DNA of 64,000 nucleotides from Trema orientale (lineage: Eukaryota > Streptophyta > Magnoliopsida > Rosales > Cannabaceae): NCBI GenBank assembly GCA_002914845.1, contig JXTC01000079.1:510180-574179 (forward strand), given 5' to 3'. Position numbers and translations under genes: made by a program. Shown here piece by piece: positions 1 to 11,157 of the stretch (position 1 is its first letter; each line of letters opens with the position of its first letter). A model generated the notes under the pieces. The model saw only the letters and a program-made list of their open reading frames with translations, did no database searches and was not told the DNA's origin.

Positions 1-91
1 CACACTACCAAGGTTTGAACCCTGACCTCCCCAAACACACACACACAACCCTCAAACCTTGGACCAACTGAGCTAGCCCCAGTTGGCTAGA
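1..91 (-). mobile_element. tRNA-derived SINE, family A, 3'-truncated by the window edge
   Basis: Read on the minus strand, this segment begins near 91 with a tRNA-like head: a box A-like GCTAGCTCAGTTGGTCC, then a (GT)n-rich spacer, then a box B-like GGTTCAAACC. It matches the complete family member at 6239-6408 in the opposite orientation almost base for base. The A/T-rich tail lies outside the window, so target duplications cannot be checked. The identity as a Pol III SINE is inferred from the A and B boxes plus the second copy. Confidence 0.7.
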
Positions 92-564
92 ACCTTTATA
101 GTTTAAACACAGTAAAAACTCCCGTTTAAAAAAAATGAAAAAGAAAGAAAAAGGCCGTAAAAAGTCACTAAATAAATTTGTGTAGTTAATTACAATACAA
201 ATTTGTACAGGCATATAAGGCTTTCTTCCGGACGAAACAAAGAAATTGGTTTTCATTTGATATGTTTTGATTACAGTCATTGTCATCTCCCTTTGCATTA
301 ATATTTATTACGTTTAAAATTAATGAGTACTCTTCCATGCATAAGTATACATTAGCTTCATGACTAGTTAATCAATGTATAAATCGTTGGACATTATAAA
401 TTACAAATTTTCTTCTCATTCCTTTTATTTTTTCAATGTGTTTTCTAAAATATATTCTCCTCATATTTCTTTCGTAAGTTTATAATAACTGAGTTGAGAA
501 CAAATTGAAAAGATACCTTGTCTTCCTATAAGTTTTACTTTCTTCTTTTTTCAAATTACCTAGG
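92..564. other. AT-rich intergenic, no gene seen
   Basis: Homopolymer-rich AT sequence with no credible coding frame. The segment 517-550 is repeated at 925-958 on the other side of the adjacent TIR element. Confidence 0.5.
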
Positions 565-923
565 GGCCCGTTTGTTTCACCCATTCAAATGGGTGTATTT
601 AAATGAAAATTCTAGAATGGGTTATAATTAGAATATAAGACATTTGAATGGAAAAACAGTAGAATGGGTTGTAATTAGAATGGGAGCATTCGAATGGACC
701 ATTCAAAAACACCTCCTCCCCTATATTCTCATTCCAAGATACAAAAACTCCATTCCAATAGTTGATGTGACTGATAGACTATTTGAATGGAAAAACTAAA
801 TTGTTGAAACAAACACCCATTCTAAAAGACTATTTGAATGGAAAAATTGGAATTATTGAAACAAACACTAATTCCAATAAATTTTCCATTTGAATGGAAT
901 AGAATGGGTGAAACAAACGGGCC
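565..923. mobile_element. MITE with perfect 22-bp terminal inverted repeats
   Basis: The 359-bp element begins GGCCCGTTTGTTTCACC and ends with the exact reverse complement; the inverted repeat is 22 bp without a mismatch. The interior is non-coding and contains several degenerate copies of a CATTTGAATGGAAAAA-like motif in both orientations. The GGCC-GTTTG terminus resembles Harbinger or hAT-related MITEs, but no short target duplication is evident. Instead a 34-bp near-identical direct repeat lies on each side (517-550 and 925-958). Superfamily is therefore left open. Confidence 0.75.
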
Positions 924-3123
924 ACTTGTCTTCTTATAAGTTTTACTTTCTTCTTTATTCATTTGAAAAAAAAAAGTCTTTTTTTTTTATTATACTTTTG
1001 AATATTCATAGCCCATTTGTACTTCTCTGACACATTACATAAACAAAAAATATTAGTGGATATTCAAACACTCCTCAGACATTACATATATTGAAAATAT
1101 GTTAATATTTTTACTAAAATTGAAATACAAAGGGAAGTTACAATTTTAACCAGCTAGCTCTGAAGAAGTACGTAGGAAGTAAATTAAGTGGTAACTAATA
1201 AATGCTCATTTTCTTACGTCAAATATTCATTTTTCTTAAGTGGAAATGCACAAAAATTTCCCCATTCGAACATGATGACATCAATTTATTGCCACCTCAA
1301 CTGGTAATTTATGGTAAGAATACATTATATGGTAAAGCAATGTAAAAAGAAATAACTGTGATTATTTGTAATGAGATATGCAGCACCATAATGGTCAAAG
1401 TTGTGGATAAAATATTGATTTGGATAGCCTATTAGCGGCACAGCCACGTGGACTCTCGTACTTTTGTTTCTAATAATATAGTCTTTTATTGACATATGTT
1501 GCCTTCATCATTGTAGCTTACTTTCTAAGTCATCACTCCTCATTTAAGTACCCAAAGTAAGTCATACACTCCTCATTTATGCACCCAGTTGCATCATAAA
1601 ATACTAGAATGCCCTTGCTTTAATGCAATAAATATCCATTTTCCATCACTACTTTGGCATAATATGGCAGGTCGGTCGGTCCAAAAATATTGAGAATTAA
1701 TTTTATTATTTGAGGTGGTCCATAAATTTCTCCCCCACTCTTACGGACCCTAATTGGACCTCCACTTCAAAGGAAGAAAAGGTCCTAGTAGGAGGACCAA
1801 ATAGAAGAAAAAAGCAAAAGCACCCTGTCCATTCATTACATTATAGGCTGATAAATCTAAAATATCCTTACTACTCGTGTGACTGTGTGTGAGTAATTAT
1901 TACATGGGAGTACCATATTTACTTCGATTTGTTATTTGAGATGTACTACTAGTCTACTAGTAACAAAAGGGTTCATGAATCACTACCACCAGATGCACAT
2001 GCATACACTTCTTTTAGAGTAGAATAAGTTTTCTGAATTTGTTTTCTTCTTCACAGTCTTTCAAGGTGAAATAAGCATTTATATTATAATGATAAACAAA
2101 AGAAAATATAATCAGACTGAGTTTTTAAACCACAAAAAAATATCATGAAATTTAAGTGTTCTATCATTTAAACCCTTAAGTTTGGATTCTACAAAGTAAT
2201 AACATGAGATTAAGAGATCCTGAAAATTGATACCTTAAATTAATTTTTTAAATAGCTTTAACTAGTAAAAAATAATAAAAACATTAAGAAGAAATAATAA
2301 TGACTAATCTATTTTAATAAAAATTATTACTGTGTTTTTGTTACTAAATATAGTGAAAACATCCTTGCATGGTATCAATTTTTGCAAATTTTTAATCTCA
2401 TAGTTAAATTGCAGAACACATGGCATTTTTTCGGTTCACTTTTTATTAAAAAAAAAAAAATCTTTGGACAATCGATGAGTGGTCCATCCCAATTCCCAAA
2501 TTGAGATGCAATTGGGACCCAATTTTTGAATTATATATTGGATAATTGGATTGCTTCAAAGGTCAGTGATATTTGACTTATCCAGTCCCAAAAGGAGTAA
2601 AAGAAATAAAAATAAAAATCCAAAATTATTAGTGGTGGATCAGTAGATCAGGGTCAAATTTGAAAGTTTGTTTGTGCATATCAATTCAGTCAAATTCTGA
2701 TTCCTTTTTATTGTTTAAATTTCGATGATAATGCATTATATATTGTTTTTGGGATTTCAAGGTCATATTCAAAAAACGTGTGTTCCAACGTCAGTTATAA
2801 ATGAAAGATGACCAGTTTTATCACTTATATGAATATTATCTACTTATTTGTTGTTGGCTTTTTTGCTGCTTTAATCTGGATAGAGAGTCGGTTCATATTT
2901 TAAGATGCAAATCCGATGACTCAATGAGCTTGTCAAAATACCACTTACAGACGAATACCCAAAAAAAAAAAAAAAAATGAGCTTGTCAAAATAAGTAAAT
3001 AAATAAATAATATGGGATCAGCCTACGAGATTTCTTAATCACTCAATTTGGTATCTTTACTTTTGCCCCATCATTATTCTAATGAGTTGAATCTCTTTCT
3101 ACTATTGAAGGGTGACTTCAGTT

Positions 3124-3125
<2 letters not shown>
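924..3125. other. AT-rich intergenic stretch, no gene seen
   Basis: After the flanking repeat there is 2.2 kb of low-complexity AT-rich DNA with many A and T runs. Short ORFs lack homology, codon bias or splice context that I can recognise. No tRNA, rRNA or clear transposon terminus is visible. Confidence 0.4.

Positions 3126-3209
<84 letters not shown>
3126..3209. repeat. (TA)n microsatellite, about 42 units
   Basis: An uninterrupted AT dinucleotide run of 84 bp. It produces the spurious Ile-Tyr repeat frames on both strands. Length is likely to be polymorphic. Confidence 0.95.
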
Positions 3210-3211
<2 letters not shown>

Positions 3212-4167
3212 CAAAGCAGAAGGTGAAAGAATTTGAATAGACCAATTGGGCAAAATGCCGATGACAATTTGAGAAATTGAAATTAGCAAAATAATTTTAT
3301 TTTAAAAAATTGTTCGCTCAGTGTAAAATATCATCTCTTGGAAGTTATTTTGTAAATAAATTTTTTTTATGTAAATTATTTTTTTTTCTTAAAGCCATTT
3401 TGCAAAAGGCCTTGTTGGATTAGAGTTCACTACATATGGAAAAAGAAAAAAAAAATCAAAAAAAATCAAAACATTATGTTTTGATTTTTTTTTTCCCCCG
3501 TTGAAGTGGGTTCAAAATCCGGTTCTAACTTTACAATCAGCTATTACAAAAATTAGAAAGTGAAAAAGGAATATTGCAAACAAAAAGATTCTCTTCCAAA
3601 TAAGATGTAAGATACGGCAAATTATGTGAAAGAATAAGCCACTTTGTTCGCATCGCTATACCGCGAACAAAGTGGTGGGTAGCACCCTTACACAGCTAGC
3701 AAGTGAATTACTTTCATCCTATATCTCCCTCATTGCAAAGGGTTTTAGAGAAGTTATTACAATAAAAAACCGTGAGAAAAGAGTAGCCCCAAAGCTAATC
3801 AATAATTGGTACTGCTAGATTATATAATGTCGAATAACATTTTTACAAAGATCTTCTATCACGGTAAGAACTAGCTCTGGTGGCGGAGAGCAATTTAAAA
3901 AAAGGAAGAGGAATCTTTTATATAGCTCTAGTTGTATCTCATGTTGGATATGTATTTCCTCACTGATCTTTATTAGAATCTAATGATTTCATCTACTGTT
4001 TGTTTTCTTTTATGGATATTTTGTAACTCGATTCTCATTTCGACCACTATTTTTTTTAATATTATCACTCTTATACTTTGTATTTTGTTATTTTTTTTCA
4101 AATTGTACTTTGTGTTTTAGTTATTATCAACATTAATTTTTATATTTAAAATCTGTTAAAAAATTTA
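3210..4167. other. Intergenic, with one perfect hairpin
   Basis: No gene is visible. The only ordered structure is the inverted repeat at 3639-3675, listed separately. The rest is AT-rich DNA with poly-A and poly-T runs. Confidence 0.4.
3639..3675. repeat. Perfect 13-bp hairpin with 11-nt loop
   Basis: CCACTTTGTTCGC at 3639-3651 is exactly reverse-complemented at 3663-3675. The arms are GC-richer than their surroundings. The same GCGAACAAAGT core recurs once near 45717. CACTA-type transposons carry subterminal repeats of similar character, but no CACTA terminus was confirmed here. Confidence 0.6.
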
Positions 4168-5690
4168 GGCCCAGTTTGCTAGGGCTTTTGTAAAAACTAA
4201 AACCACTTTTTGAAGAATTTTTTAGTAAAAAAGTGTTTGATAAATGACGAGAAAGTAAATTATTGAATAATTTTGTCTAAAGCCACAACCATAATCTTAA
4301 GTTGGTGGAACCCAACCTCTCATATCAAATTAAACGGGAATCCACTACCTCCCTTTAATGAATATTATGCATGGACAAAATAATCTCCCCCAAGTTTCAA
4401 AATACCAATTAAACCAATCTAAATATTTTCGTTCATCTTATCGCATAGCTGAGGGTGATGGCGAGCAAGGTCCAAAGATGATTAGTGATTGAGGGATGAT
4501 TGTAGATAAGTATAGAGGCTGATTGTTTCGTTCGAGCATCAATTGATGGAGTGAATGGCAGGTTGCTCACTTTGAGAGGAGAGGCTAACTGATGGCATCA
4601 TTTACACTTGACGGTGCTGAAGGAGACGGTGAATAGGGTTTCTTTAATTAAATAATAATATGGATTCAATTTTGGGCTTGAAGAGTTGTTGGAAATGGAA
4701 GGCCCAGAGTTTGGGCTTGGTACAATAGGAAAGAAAAACGGTTTCTACCACTTTTACGTATAAAAACTAAAAGAATTACAAAAATACGGAACTCACGCTT
4801 TTTCAAATTTTCATACGGTTTTTATTAGAAAAATATCACTTTTTAAAAAATATTTAGAAAAATACTATTTTAAATATGGTTACTCTGATTACCAATTTTT
4901 GAAAACTGGTTAACGGTTACTGGTTACTGGTTATATACTAGTTATAAATACCTTTAGTTACTAGTTACTAGTTTCCAGAAACTAATTACTGGTTATTAGT
5001 TACTATTTTAAAAATGATATTATTCTAAATATTTTTAAAAAAATGATATTTTTCTAATAAAAACCGTACCACATCTTCTGACCACCGTATTTTTCAATTT
5101 TTTTTACAAAAACAACGTATAATGTGTAATTTCCCCATAGAAAAAGGCATAAAGGCCCAAAAGATATTAACGTTCTAATAGTTTTAGGATTTTACCTTTT
5201 AAAATTAAGAATATTAAAATTTAAAAATATCATATATCTTATAGATAAGTTATATAAATAATTATAAAAAAAATATAAGTAATTACTTGTTATTTTCGAC
5301 ATTCTTTATGTTATTCTTAAAAACTTATTTATAAACCTTATGTTAAATGATAAATAATAAATTTAGTTGAATTATTTTCATATAAACAAATATTTTGTAA
5401 GAATATTTATATGCTTAATGCATGTTAAAAAAAAAGTCTATTAATATATTTATTTAATTGGCTCTTTACAAAATATACATAATTGTACGAGATGTCTATT
5501 TCGGTCATTTTATATTTTTACAGTAGTTCAGTGATACAGTTTACCAAATACTCTAATATAATTTTTTCTAGTCACAATACTTTTCAATTACAGTTTACCA
5601 AACACTAAACTGCTTCATGTTACAGTGAATTTTCTCCTCAGTAGAGCTAAAAGTATTTTTTTTAGAATCTATAGCTCTACCAAACTGGCC
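4168..5690. mobile_element. Harbinger/hAT-like non-autonomous TIR element carrying a nested foldback
   Basis: The left end GGCCCAGTTTGCTAGGGC and the reverse complement of the right end GGCCAGTTTGGTAGAGC form imperfect inverted termini 1.5 kb apart. TTA lies directly before the left end and TTT directly after the right end, compatible with a decayed 3-bp Harbinger target site. The interior has no transposase frame and includes the separate foldback element at 4729-5140. Superfamily call is tentative. Confidence 0.5.
4729..5140. mobile_element. Foldback MITE nested in a larger TIR element
   Basis: Two long arms are inverted copies of each other: the segment around TACGGTTTTTATTAGAAAA near 4814 reappears inverted near 5055, with matching flanks over roughly 150 bp. 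The centre is a run of GGTTACTGGTTA-like repeats. Related foldbacks with the same GTTAC/GGTTA-rich centre occur at about 34330-34690 and 38985-40260, so this is a local family. Confidence 0.6.
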
Positions 5691-6222
5691 TTTAGAGCTA
5701 TTAATTTAGCAAAATACTGTTTAAAAAATTGAAAATAAACCATATGAAAACTGATCCGAGAATAAGTTTATTAAATTATCTTGGTAAATTAATTGTTCTA
5801 AATTAATGTCAGGATATAAATTTGTAACAAATATTAAATCTAAGAGTCAATGTTGATAATAATAAAAAATACAAGGTTTAAACTAAACAAAGTGTTAAAA
5901 TATAAGGTATAAAAGTAACATTATCCCCCTTCCCCCCCTTTTTTTTCCTGCAATTCTTATTTGATCAATGAACCGATTTTGATTTAAAAAAAAAAAAGAA
6001 ATTAGTTGGCACTATTTTGGTGCTCTAATCTTTGCTAATGACAATTGAACCGATTTGGCATTTACATTTTGAATATTGGATGGTCAATAATAAACAACTA
6101 CTTAATTAAGTGGTTTAAATGTTGGTGCTAGTCATAGTAAACTCACAAAGAAATTGTAATTTCGTCAAACGAGCTTGATTAAAAGTTATCTTGACGAAGT
6201 TTTGCATGCCGTATACAGATTT
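5691..6222. other. Intergenic, no gene seen
   Basis: AT-rich with poly-C/T and poly-A runs near 5930-5998. No feature recognised. Confidence 0.4.
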
Positions 6223-6238
6223 AAGGGAGAATTAAGAT

Positions 6239-6408
6239 TAGCCAACTTGGGTTAGCTCAGTTGGTCCAAAGTTTGAGGGTTGTGTGTGTGTGTTTGGAGG
6301 GGTCAGGGGTTCAAATCTTGGTAGTGTGTGTGTGTGTGTCATTTTCCTTTAATTTATAGTAAGTGGTGGTCATTAGTTAAGCCCCACTTTTTTTTTTTTT
6401 TTTAAAAA
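6239..6408 (+). mobile_element. tRNA-derived SINE, family A, complete, with 16-bp target duplications
   Basis: Box A-like TTAGCTCAGTTGGTCC is followed by a (GT)n spacer and box B-like GGGTTCAAATC, the internal Pol III promoter of a tRNA gene. The element ends in a T-rich/A-rich tail. The 16-bp sequence AAGGGAGAATTAAGAT stands directly before it (6223-6238) and directly after it (6409-6424). Long target duplications of this kind are the signature of LINE-mediated insertion. The copy at 1-91 is the same family inverted. Confidence 0.88.
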
Positions 6409-6498
6409 AAGGGAGAATTAAGATCAGAATGAGTCCCTCCTATTATGCATGCAACCACGCATGCAAAACAAAATACAAAATTCGTCTATTAAATTTTT

Positions 6499-7483
6499 GG
6501 GGAATTCTGGTGTAGAAGGGGCGAAATTCCTTCTATGGTAGGACGATTTTTTAGAACATCCGATAAAAATGAATGGTGACTTGTACATTAAGTGTAAAAT
6601 ATATTCCACACACCACAATACACAATAGAGGGGAAATAAAACTTAATAAAAAAAAGTTTTTTCCTTATCATCTCTCATTCTTCAATCTTCCTCAACCACC
6701 CCTCTCTTCTATTTTTCTTTTTCCACAACCAGACCTAGATTCATTTTTTTTTTCAGATTAATAAAAATTACAAAAATTTAGTTTGATGTCTTCTTCTATT
6801 CTTTGCTATCTCCAAACCCAAATTGATATTAAATTCAGTTGAACTATTATGAGTTTTCCAAAATGAAATTTTATCGGTATATTAATATCATTCCTTCGAA
6901 CTGGTAAAATTAAAAACTCTTACTTTCTTAACCCATATCCATGTCCATATTTTACTCCAAAGACATAAACTTTTACCTAAATCCCATGAGAAGATCCGAC
7001 AATAATAAATCAAACTCAAACTCAAAAAGATTCAAAGAATTCACTAACGTCATAATCAAAAAAGAGTAATGGGACTTGAGAAACGTCGATTCTTTGAAGT
7101 ATAAATATCATTGATATTTTGATAATTAAATTTTTTTTCTGTTTCTTTTTTCTGGGCTCTCATTTTATCCCTCTTAACTAAATTATTCTATGGTGTCTAT
7201 TAATTAATTCCCATTTAAAAACTAGAGTTTTGTTTCCTTTCTCACAGTCACAGAACCAAAGCGATCCACATTAAATCCATTATCAAATTTCTTTTCATTT
7301 TTTTTTAAAATTTTTTTGAAATGCAAATCCTTGGTTGAAGATGATAGAGCATAGTTCTATGTGCTAGGGTGCACCTTCTATTGTATGGACTCCTATTTTA
7401 ACATATCTTTGATTTCATTGGACACACTAAAAAGTCCTCATACCCGTAGGAGGAATTTTGCCCTTCCTATACTAGAATTCTCC
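6499..7483. mobile_element. Mutator-like non-autonomous element with 9-bp target duplication
   Basis: The first ~62 bp, starting GGGGAATTCTGGTGTAGAAG, pair with the inverted last ~62 bp at about 75% identity. TAAATTTTT before the element (6490-6498) and TAAATCTTT after it (7484-7492) form a 9-bp target duplication with one mismatch, as expected for MULEs. The 985-bp interior has no transposase frame. Confidence 0.65.
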
Positions 7484-7492
7484 TAAATCTTT

Positions 7493-8403
7493 TTTATTTC
7501 CCCCCACTAAAATCTATGAATGCCCCACAAGAATTTTTTTTAAAAAAAAGGGAAAAAGAAAAAATGAATATGTAGTAAATTGTATTGGAACTCAAGACAC
7601 TTCAAGAGACACATTTTCTTCAAAATTTCATTTGGACCACGCTTTAGAAAAGAATACTTTGAGAGGGATTAGATGAAGAAAAGCTTTATGGTTCTTAAAT
7701 ATGAGGTTAAACTAAGATGGGAAAAATATATCTTAATATTGTTTAGCTTCTAAACTTGGTTTTCTAGCATCTATGTAGATTGTTTTAAAAATAATCTACA
7801 CCGGTGTTTCTTGAAGTGTGAGTTAAGTGAGTAGCACAAATTCAAAGGCTATAATAAAGTAGCAGTACAGTACTATAGGGCATGATGCCAACATAATAGA
7901 ATGAATATCTGAAAAAAGGATAATAATTGAATGAAAATGGAAAATTAGAGTGGTTGTTTGTTTTATACACTTGATTCCAACATTATATGTATATAGACAC
8001 ACATAATTTCGTTAGTTTATATTCAGGTTTTTTTTTTTTTGGAAGGATTATATTCAGATTATTAATTAATATAATTATACTGGGTATAATTAACTAAGAG
8101 AAATTTTTTTAAAAAGAAAGGGATTGAATTATATGTGGTAATGTCCAACAAATTAAAGGGACATCAAGGGGGAAAAAAAAGGAGACAAAATCAAATGGAC
8201 TTTTTATAAAAAAAAGTAGATATTTATTATAAATAAAAGGATTATTATTTGCTTTTACTTGAACACCATAAAAAAAAAAAAAGGATTTTCGTTGCGGGGA
8301 TATTTTACTAATCTTGCGTATGCCTAAACCCTAATTATGGTGATAATTAGATGAGCTTTTACTTTTCCTCTCCACATCTCTATCTCTTTCTGAAAGGGAA
8401 AAA
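7493..8403. other. Intergenic, no gene seen
   Basis: AT-rich with several poly-A and poly-T tracts; no coding signal or repeat boundary recognised. Confidence 0.4.
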
Positions 8404-8408
8404 TCTAT

Positions 8409-9523
8409 TGTCATTTAAGATATTACAACATCACTGTCCGTATTGACTGACAGTGATTCTGGGTTGATGTTGCAATATCACTGGGATATTTGACCTGGTA
8501 TTTTTGAACGTATTTGTCCGAATTTTACAGCTGTCATATGATTGAATTTTTGTTCAATTAGTTGTGTTTTGATCAAAAATATCAGTGATTGATGTTTGCT
8601 TTGTAGAAAAATTATATTCACATCTTTCTTTCTTATTTAGGCGTGTTTTAATTATTGTGTGATTGCTAATATTAATTGATTAATATTTCTAGAAATAATC
8701 AATTATAATTCTAATTAATCAGATTATAATTACTGGACTAATTTTATCTGATTATTTTGACAGCTTATATTTTTATGGAAACTGCCTTATAGTATAAAAG
8801 TATAAATTCTTATCTCTTAGGTTGTCATTTCCTTATTTATACTTAGTTGATTCTTATTGTGTGTGAATACTTTTTATTTGATTGATTTGTGTGAAAACTA
8901 AAATTGCTATTTCAGGTAACAAATCAACGTTTATTCTAGAAGGTTACAGTGCAGAATCAGCAATAATCGTAGATTAGCCTTGATTATAAAAATCTTATCT
9001 TTGACTGATCTAATTAGCTTCCAATTAGTAATTATGATGATTGTAACATACCTTGCAGATTGACAAAGATTGGAAGACCTCAAGTACTATAAATAGGAGT
9101 CTAGATTAGAGTCCTAGGAGTGCCATGTATATTTGTGATTGTCATTAGAGTAATACTTTGTTAAATCTGTCTATACTTTCTATTGTGAGACTAGTATAGA
9201 CTCTTAATCATGAGAATGCTTCAGGGAAAAGTACAACAAGTCTTCGAGAGAAGGCAGGTTCCGTGAAATCTGAAGGGAGTTCAGACGGAAGGAATCACAT
9301 CAAGTCGAGGGGAGCTCGCTAGATGGATTAGTAAAGGATTACTTGCATGTTGCAACATTTAAAAGAGGGAGTCTTTTAAATTTGATTGATGTTTGTACTC
9401 ATATTATTTTTTACTAATAAGTTTATTTCTCTGGGCGTGGCACTTTAGATGTAGACTATCGGAAGATGGTTGAACTAAGTAAAAATACTGTGTGTCAAAT
9501 TTTTACTTTTCGATGTTACAACG
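8409..9523 (+). mobile_element. Solo LTR, Sirevirus-type Copia (fossil)
   Basis: A 1,115-bp block starts with TG and is bracketed by the 5-bp direct repeat TCTAT (8404-8408 and 9524-9528). It has the layout of a Sirevirus LTR as I know it from the SIRE/Maximus family: a TATA box (TATAAATAG near 9089), then a downstream GGAGTTCAGACGGAAGG-type segment, TTGTACTCATATTATT and CTGGGCGTGGCAC. No internal coding region or second LTR lies nearby, so it is a solo LTR left by recombination. Family assignment rests on remembered similarity. Confidence 0.65.
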
Positions 9524-9528
9524 TCTAT

Positions 9529-10072
9529 GTTATAATTTTCTACATATTCACCTTTAATTGGACAATTAATTATATTCAGTAAGAATATAAAAAACAGTTG
9601 TAACACTTTCTATTACTATCCACTATATTGTTCTACAATACTGTTACTACTACTATAATTATTACGACAATTTCACAATTATTATTCCATCAACTACATT
9701 AGTAAGCCGGTTTCAAAATAAAATGACCATATATATATACATATATATATATGAAAGCCCCGGTGTTTTGAGAAACATTAGAAAATCCCATTAAATTTGA
9801 TTTTATATTATGAAAAACCTTCTTATTTGACTATCTCTGAAATATGACCCTCTAATATCGATTAAATTATGGGCATTGAATGAAAATAAATTACTCTTAG
9901 TGAATGGTTAAATTAGTATTATAATAAATTTAAGAATTGGCTGAATTAAAATTCATGAATTGTCTATAATATTTTCCAAACAATATTTTTTTTATTTTTC
10001 TGATGACCTAATTAGTGATCCAAACAACTATCCATATGTTCAATCATAATGTATACCATTTTTTCTTTTTTT
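9529..10072. other. Intergenic with short (TA)n tract
   Basis: AT-rich, with an imperfect TA run at about 9728-9752. No gene seen. Confidence 0.4.
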
Positions 10073-10385
10073 TTTTTTTGATAACTAAAAAGGGAGGAGG
10101 GGCGACCAATGTGGCTACTCTCCTTGGGCGTGAGCATAGGAGCTCTAACCCCGTTCAAGAATATTTACCAAGACCCTACGGGTAGGTCGCCACTATCGGC
10201 AGTAGAGTGAGTCACCTGAACCCCATCCGAACAATTAGCGAGGACGACACCTTGGGCGGCGAGCAAGGCACTGGGCTGGCAGGTAAGTACCCTCACATTT
10301 AAGACTCCCGAAAGAGCACCCAGGTTCGAACTTACGACCTCTAGCTTCTAGGGTAATAAGTTGCCGCTAGGCCACCTGTTCGGTG
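10073..10385 (-). mobile_element. tRNA-derived SINE, family B, minus orientation
   Basis: On the minus strand the head near 10380 reads GTGGCCTAGCGGCAACTT (box A-like) followed about 40 bp on by GTTCGAACCTG (box B). The ~300-bp body and the terminal CCCCTCCTCC-like tail match the complete copy at 46781-47106 throughout. GC content is far above the surroundings. Target duplications are not clear for this copy. Confidence 0.75.
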
Positions 10386-10669
10386 GTATTTAATATATAC
10401 CTATATCTATTATTTGCTGAAGACAGTTTTGTCACTTCTCATTAATATTCCCAATTTAACTTACATGAGAAGTTCATATTTAAAAATAGTCAAATTACAA
10501 GAAATTTTTTTATAATAAAAACCAAATTCAAGGAAGATTTTCCGTAATTCTTAAAACACATGAGATTTCCTTGAGAAAAAGAAAAGAAAAGAAAAAAGAG
10601 AAAATGATGAAATGCAAGATCTTTTTTTGACATTATATTTTTTAAAAATAATACTTTTAGAGTATGTAG
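10386..10669. other. Intergenic segment before the Copia element
   Basis: No gene seen. The last five bases, TGTAG, are the likely left target-site copy of the Copia insertion. Confidence 0.4.
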
Positions 10670-11157
10670 TGTTAGGAAATTATATTTCCTATGTTGGGCC
10701 ACATATACAAAATAATTATATTGGGCTATATTATTTCATAAGGACCTAATATGTGATTTAATAAAGTTGGGTCAGAATATCCAACTGGATATTGATACCA
10801 ATGTGGATACCCTGTTAGTCACCCAGTTGAGTTTGATGGATACCCAATATGAACTATTTAAAGAACATATTAAGGTTATGATCCTTGCAGCCAAATATCA
10901 CGTATGTTCAGTTCTCTGTAACTCACCATCAGTTACAGAGAACTTTATCTGAGTGACATTAGGCTTTAGGCTGCAGAAGACCAAAATTCTCAAGGCATCA
11001 TCTCTTATTCACGCTTCCACCTTCGGTCTTTTCATCTCTAATCCTCTACAGTTTAGCCATGGACTCATGTATATTCAACAGACCCTAACCTGACAATTTA
11101 GCATAAATGATTTAGAGTTTCTATTTGGTTTATTTACAATCCTAATATCATCTAATA
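10670..11157 (+). repeat. 5' LTR of the Copia fossil
   Basis: Begins TGTTAGGAAATTATATTTCC and aligns end to end with 19350-19837. The start is fixed by the polypurine-tract junction of the partner LTR, the end by the adjoining primer-binding site. Confidence 0.92.

Noticed and set aside
3048-3289. Ile-Tyr repeat ORFs on both strands
   Set aside because: They are translations of the (TA)n microsatellite.
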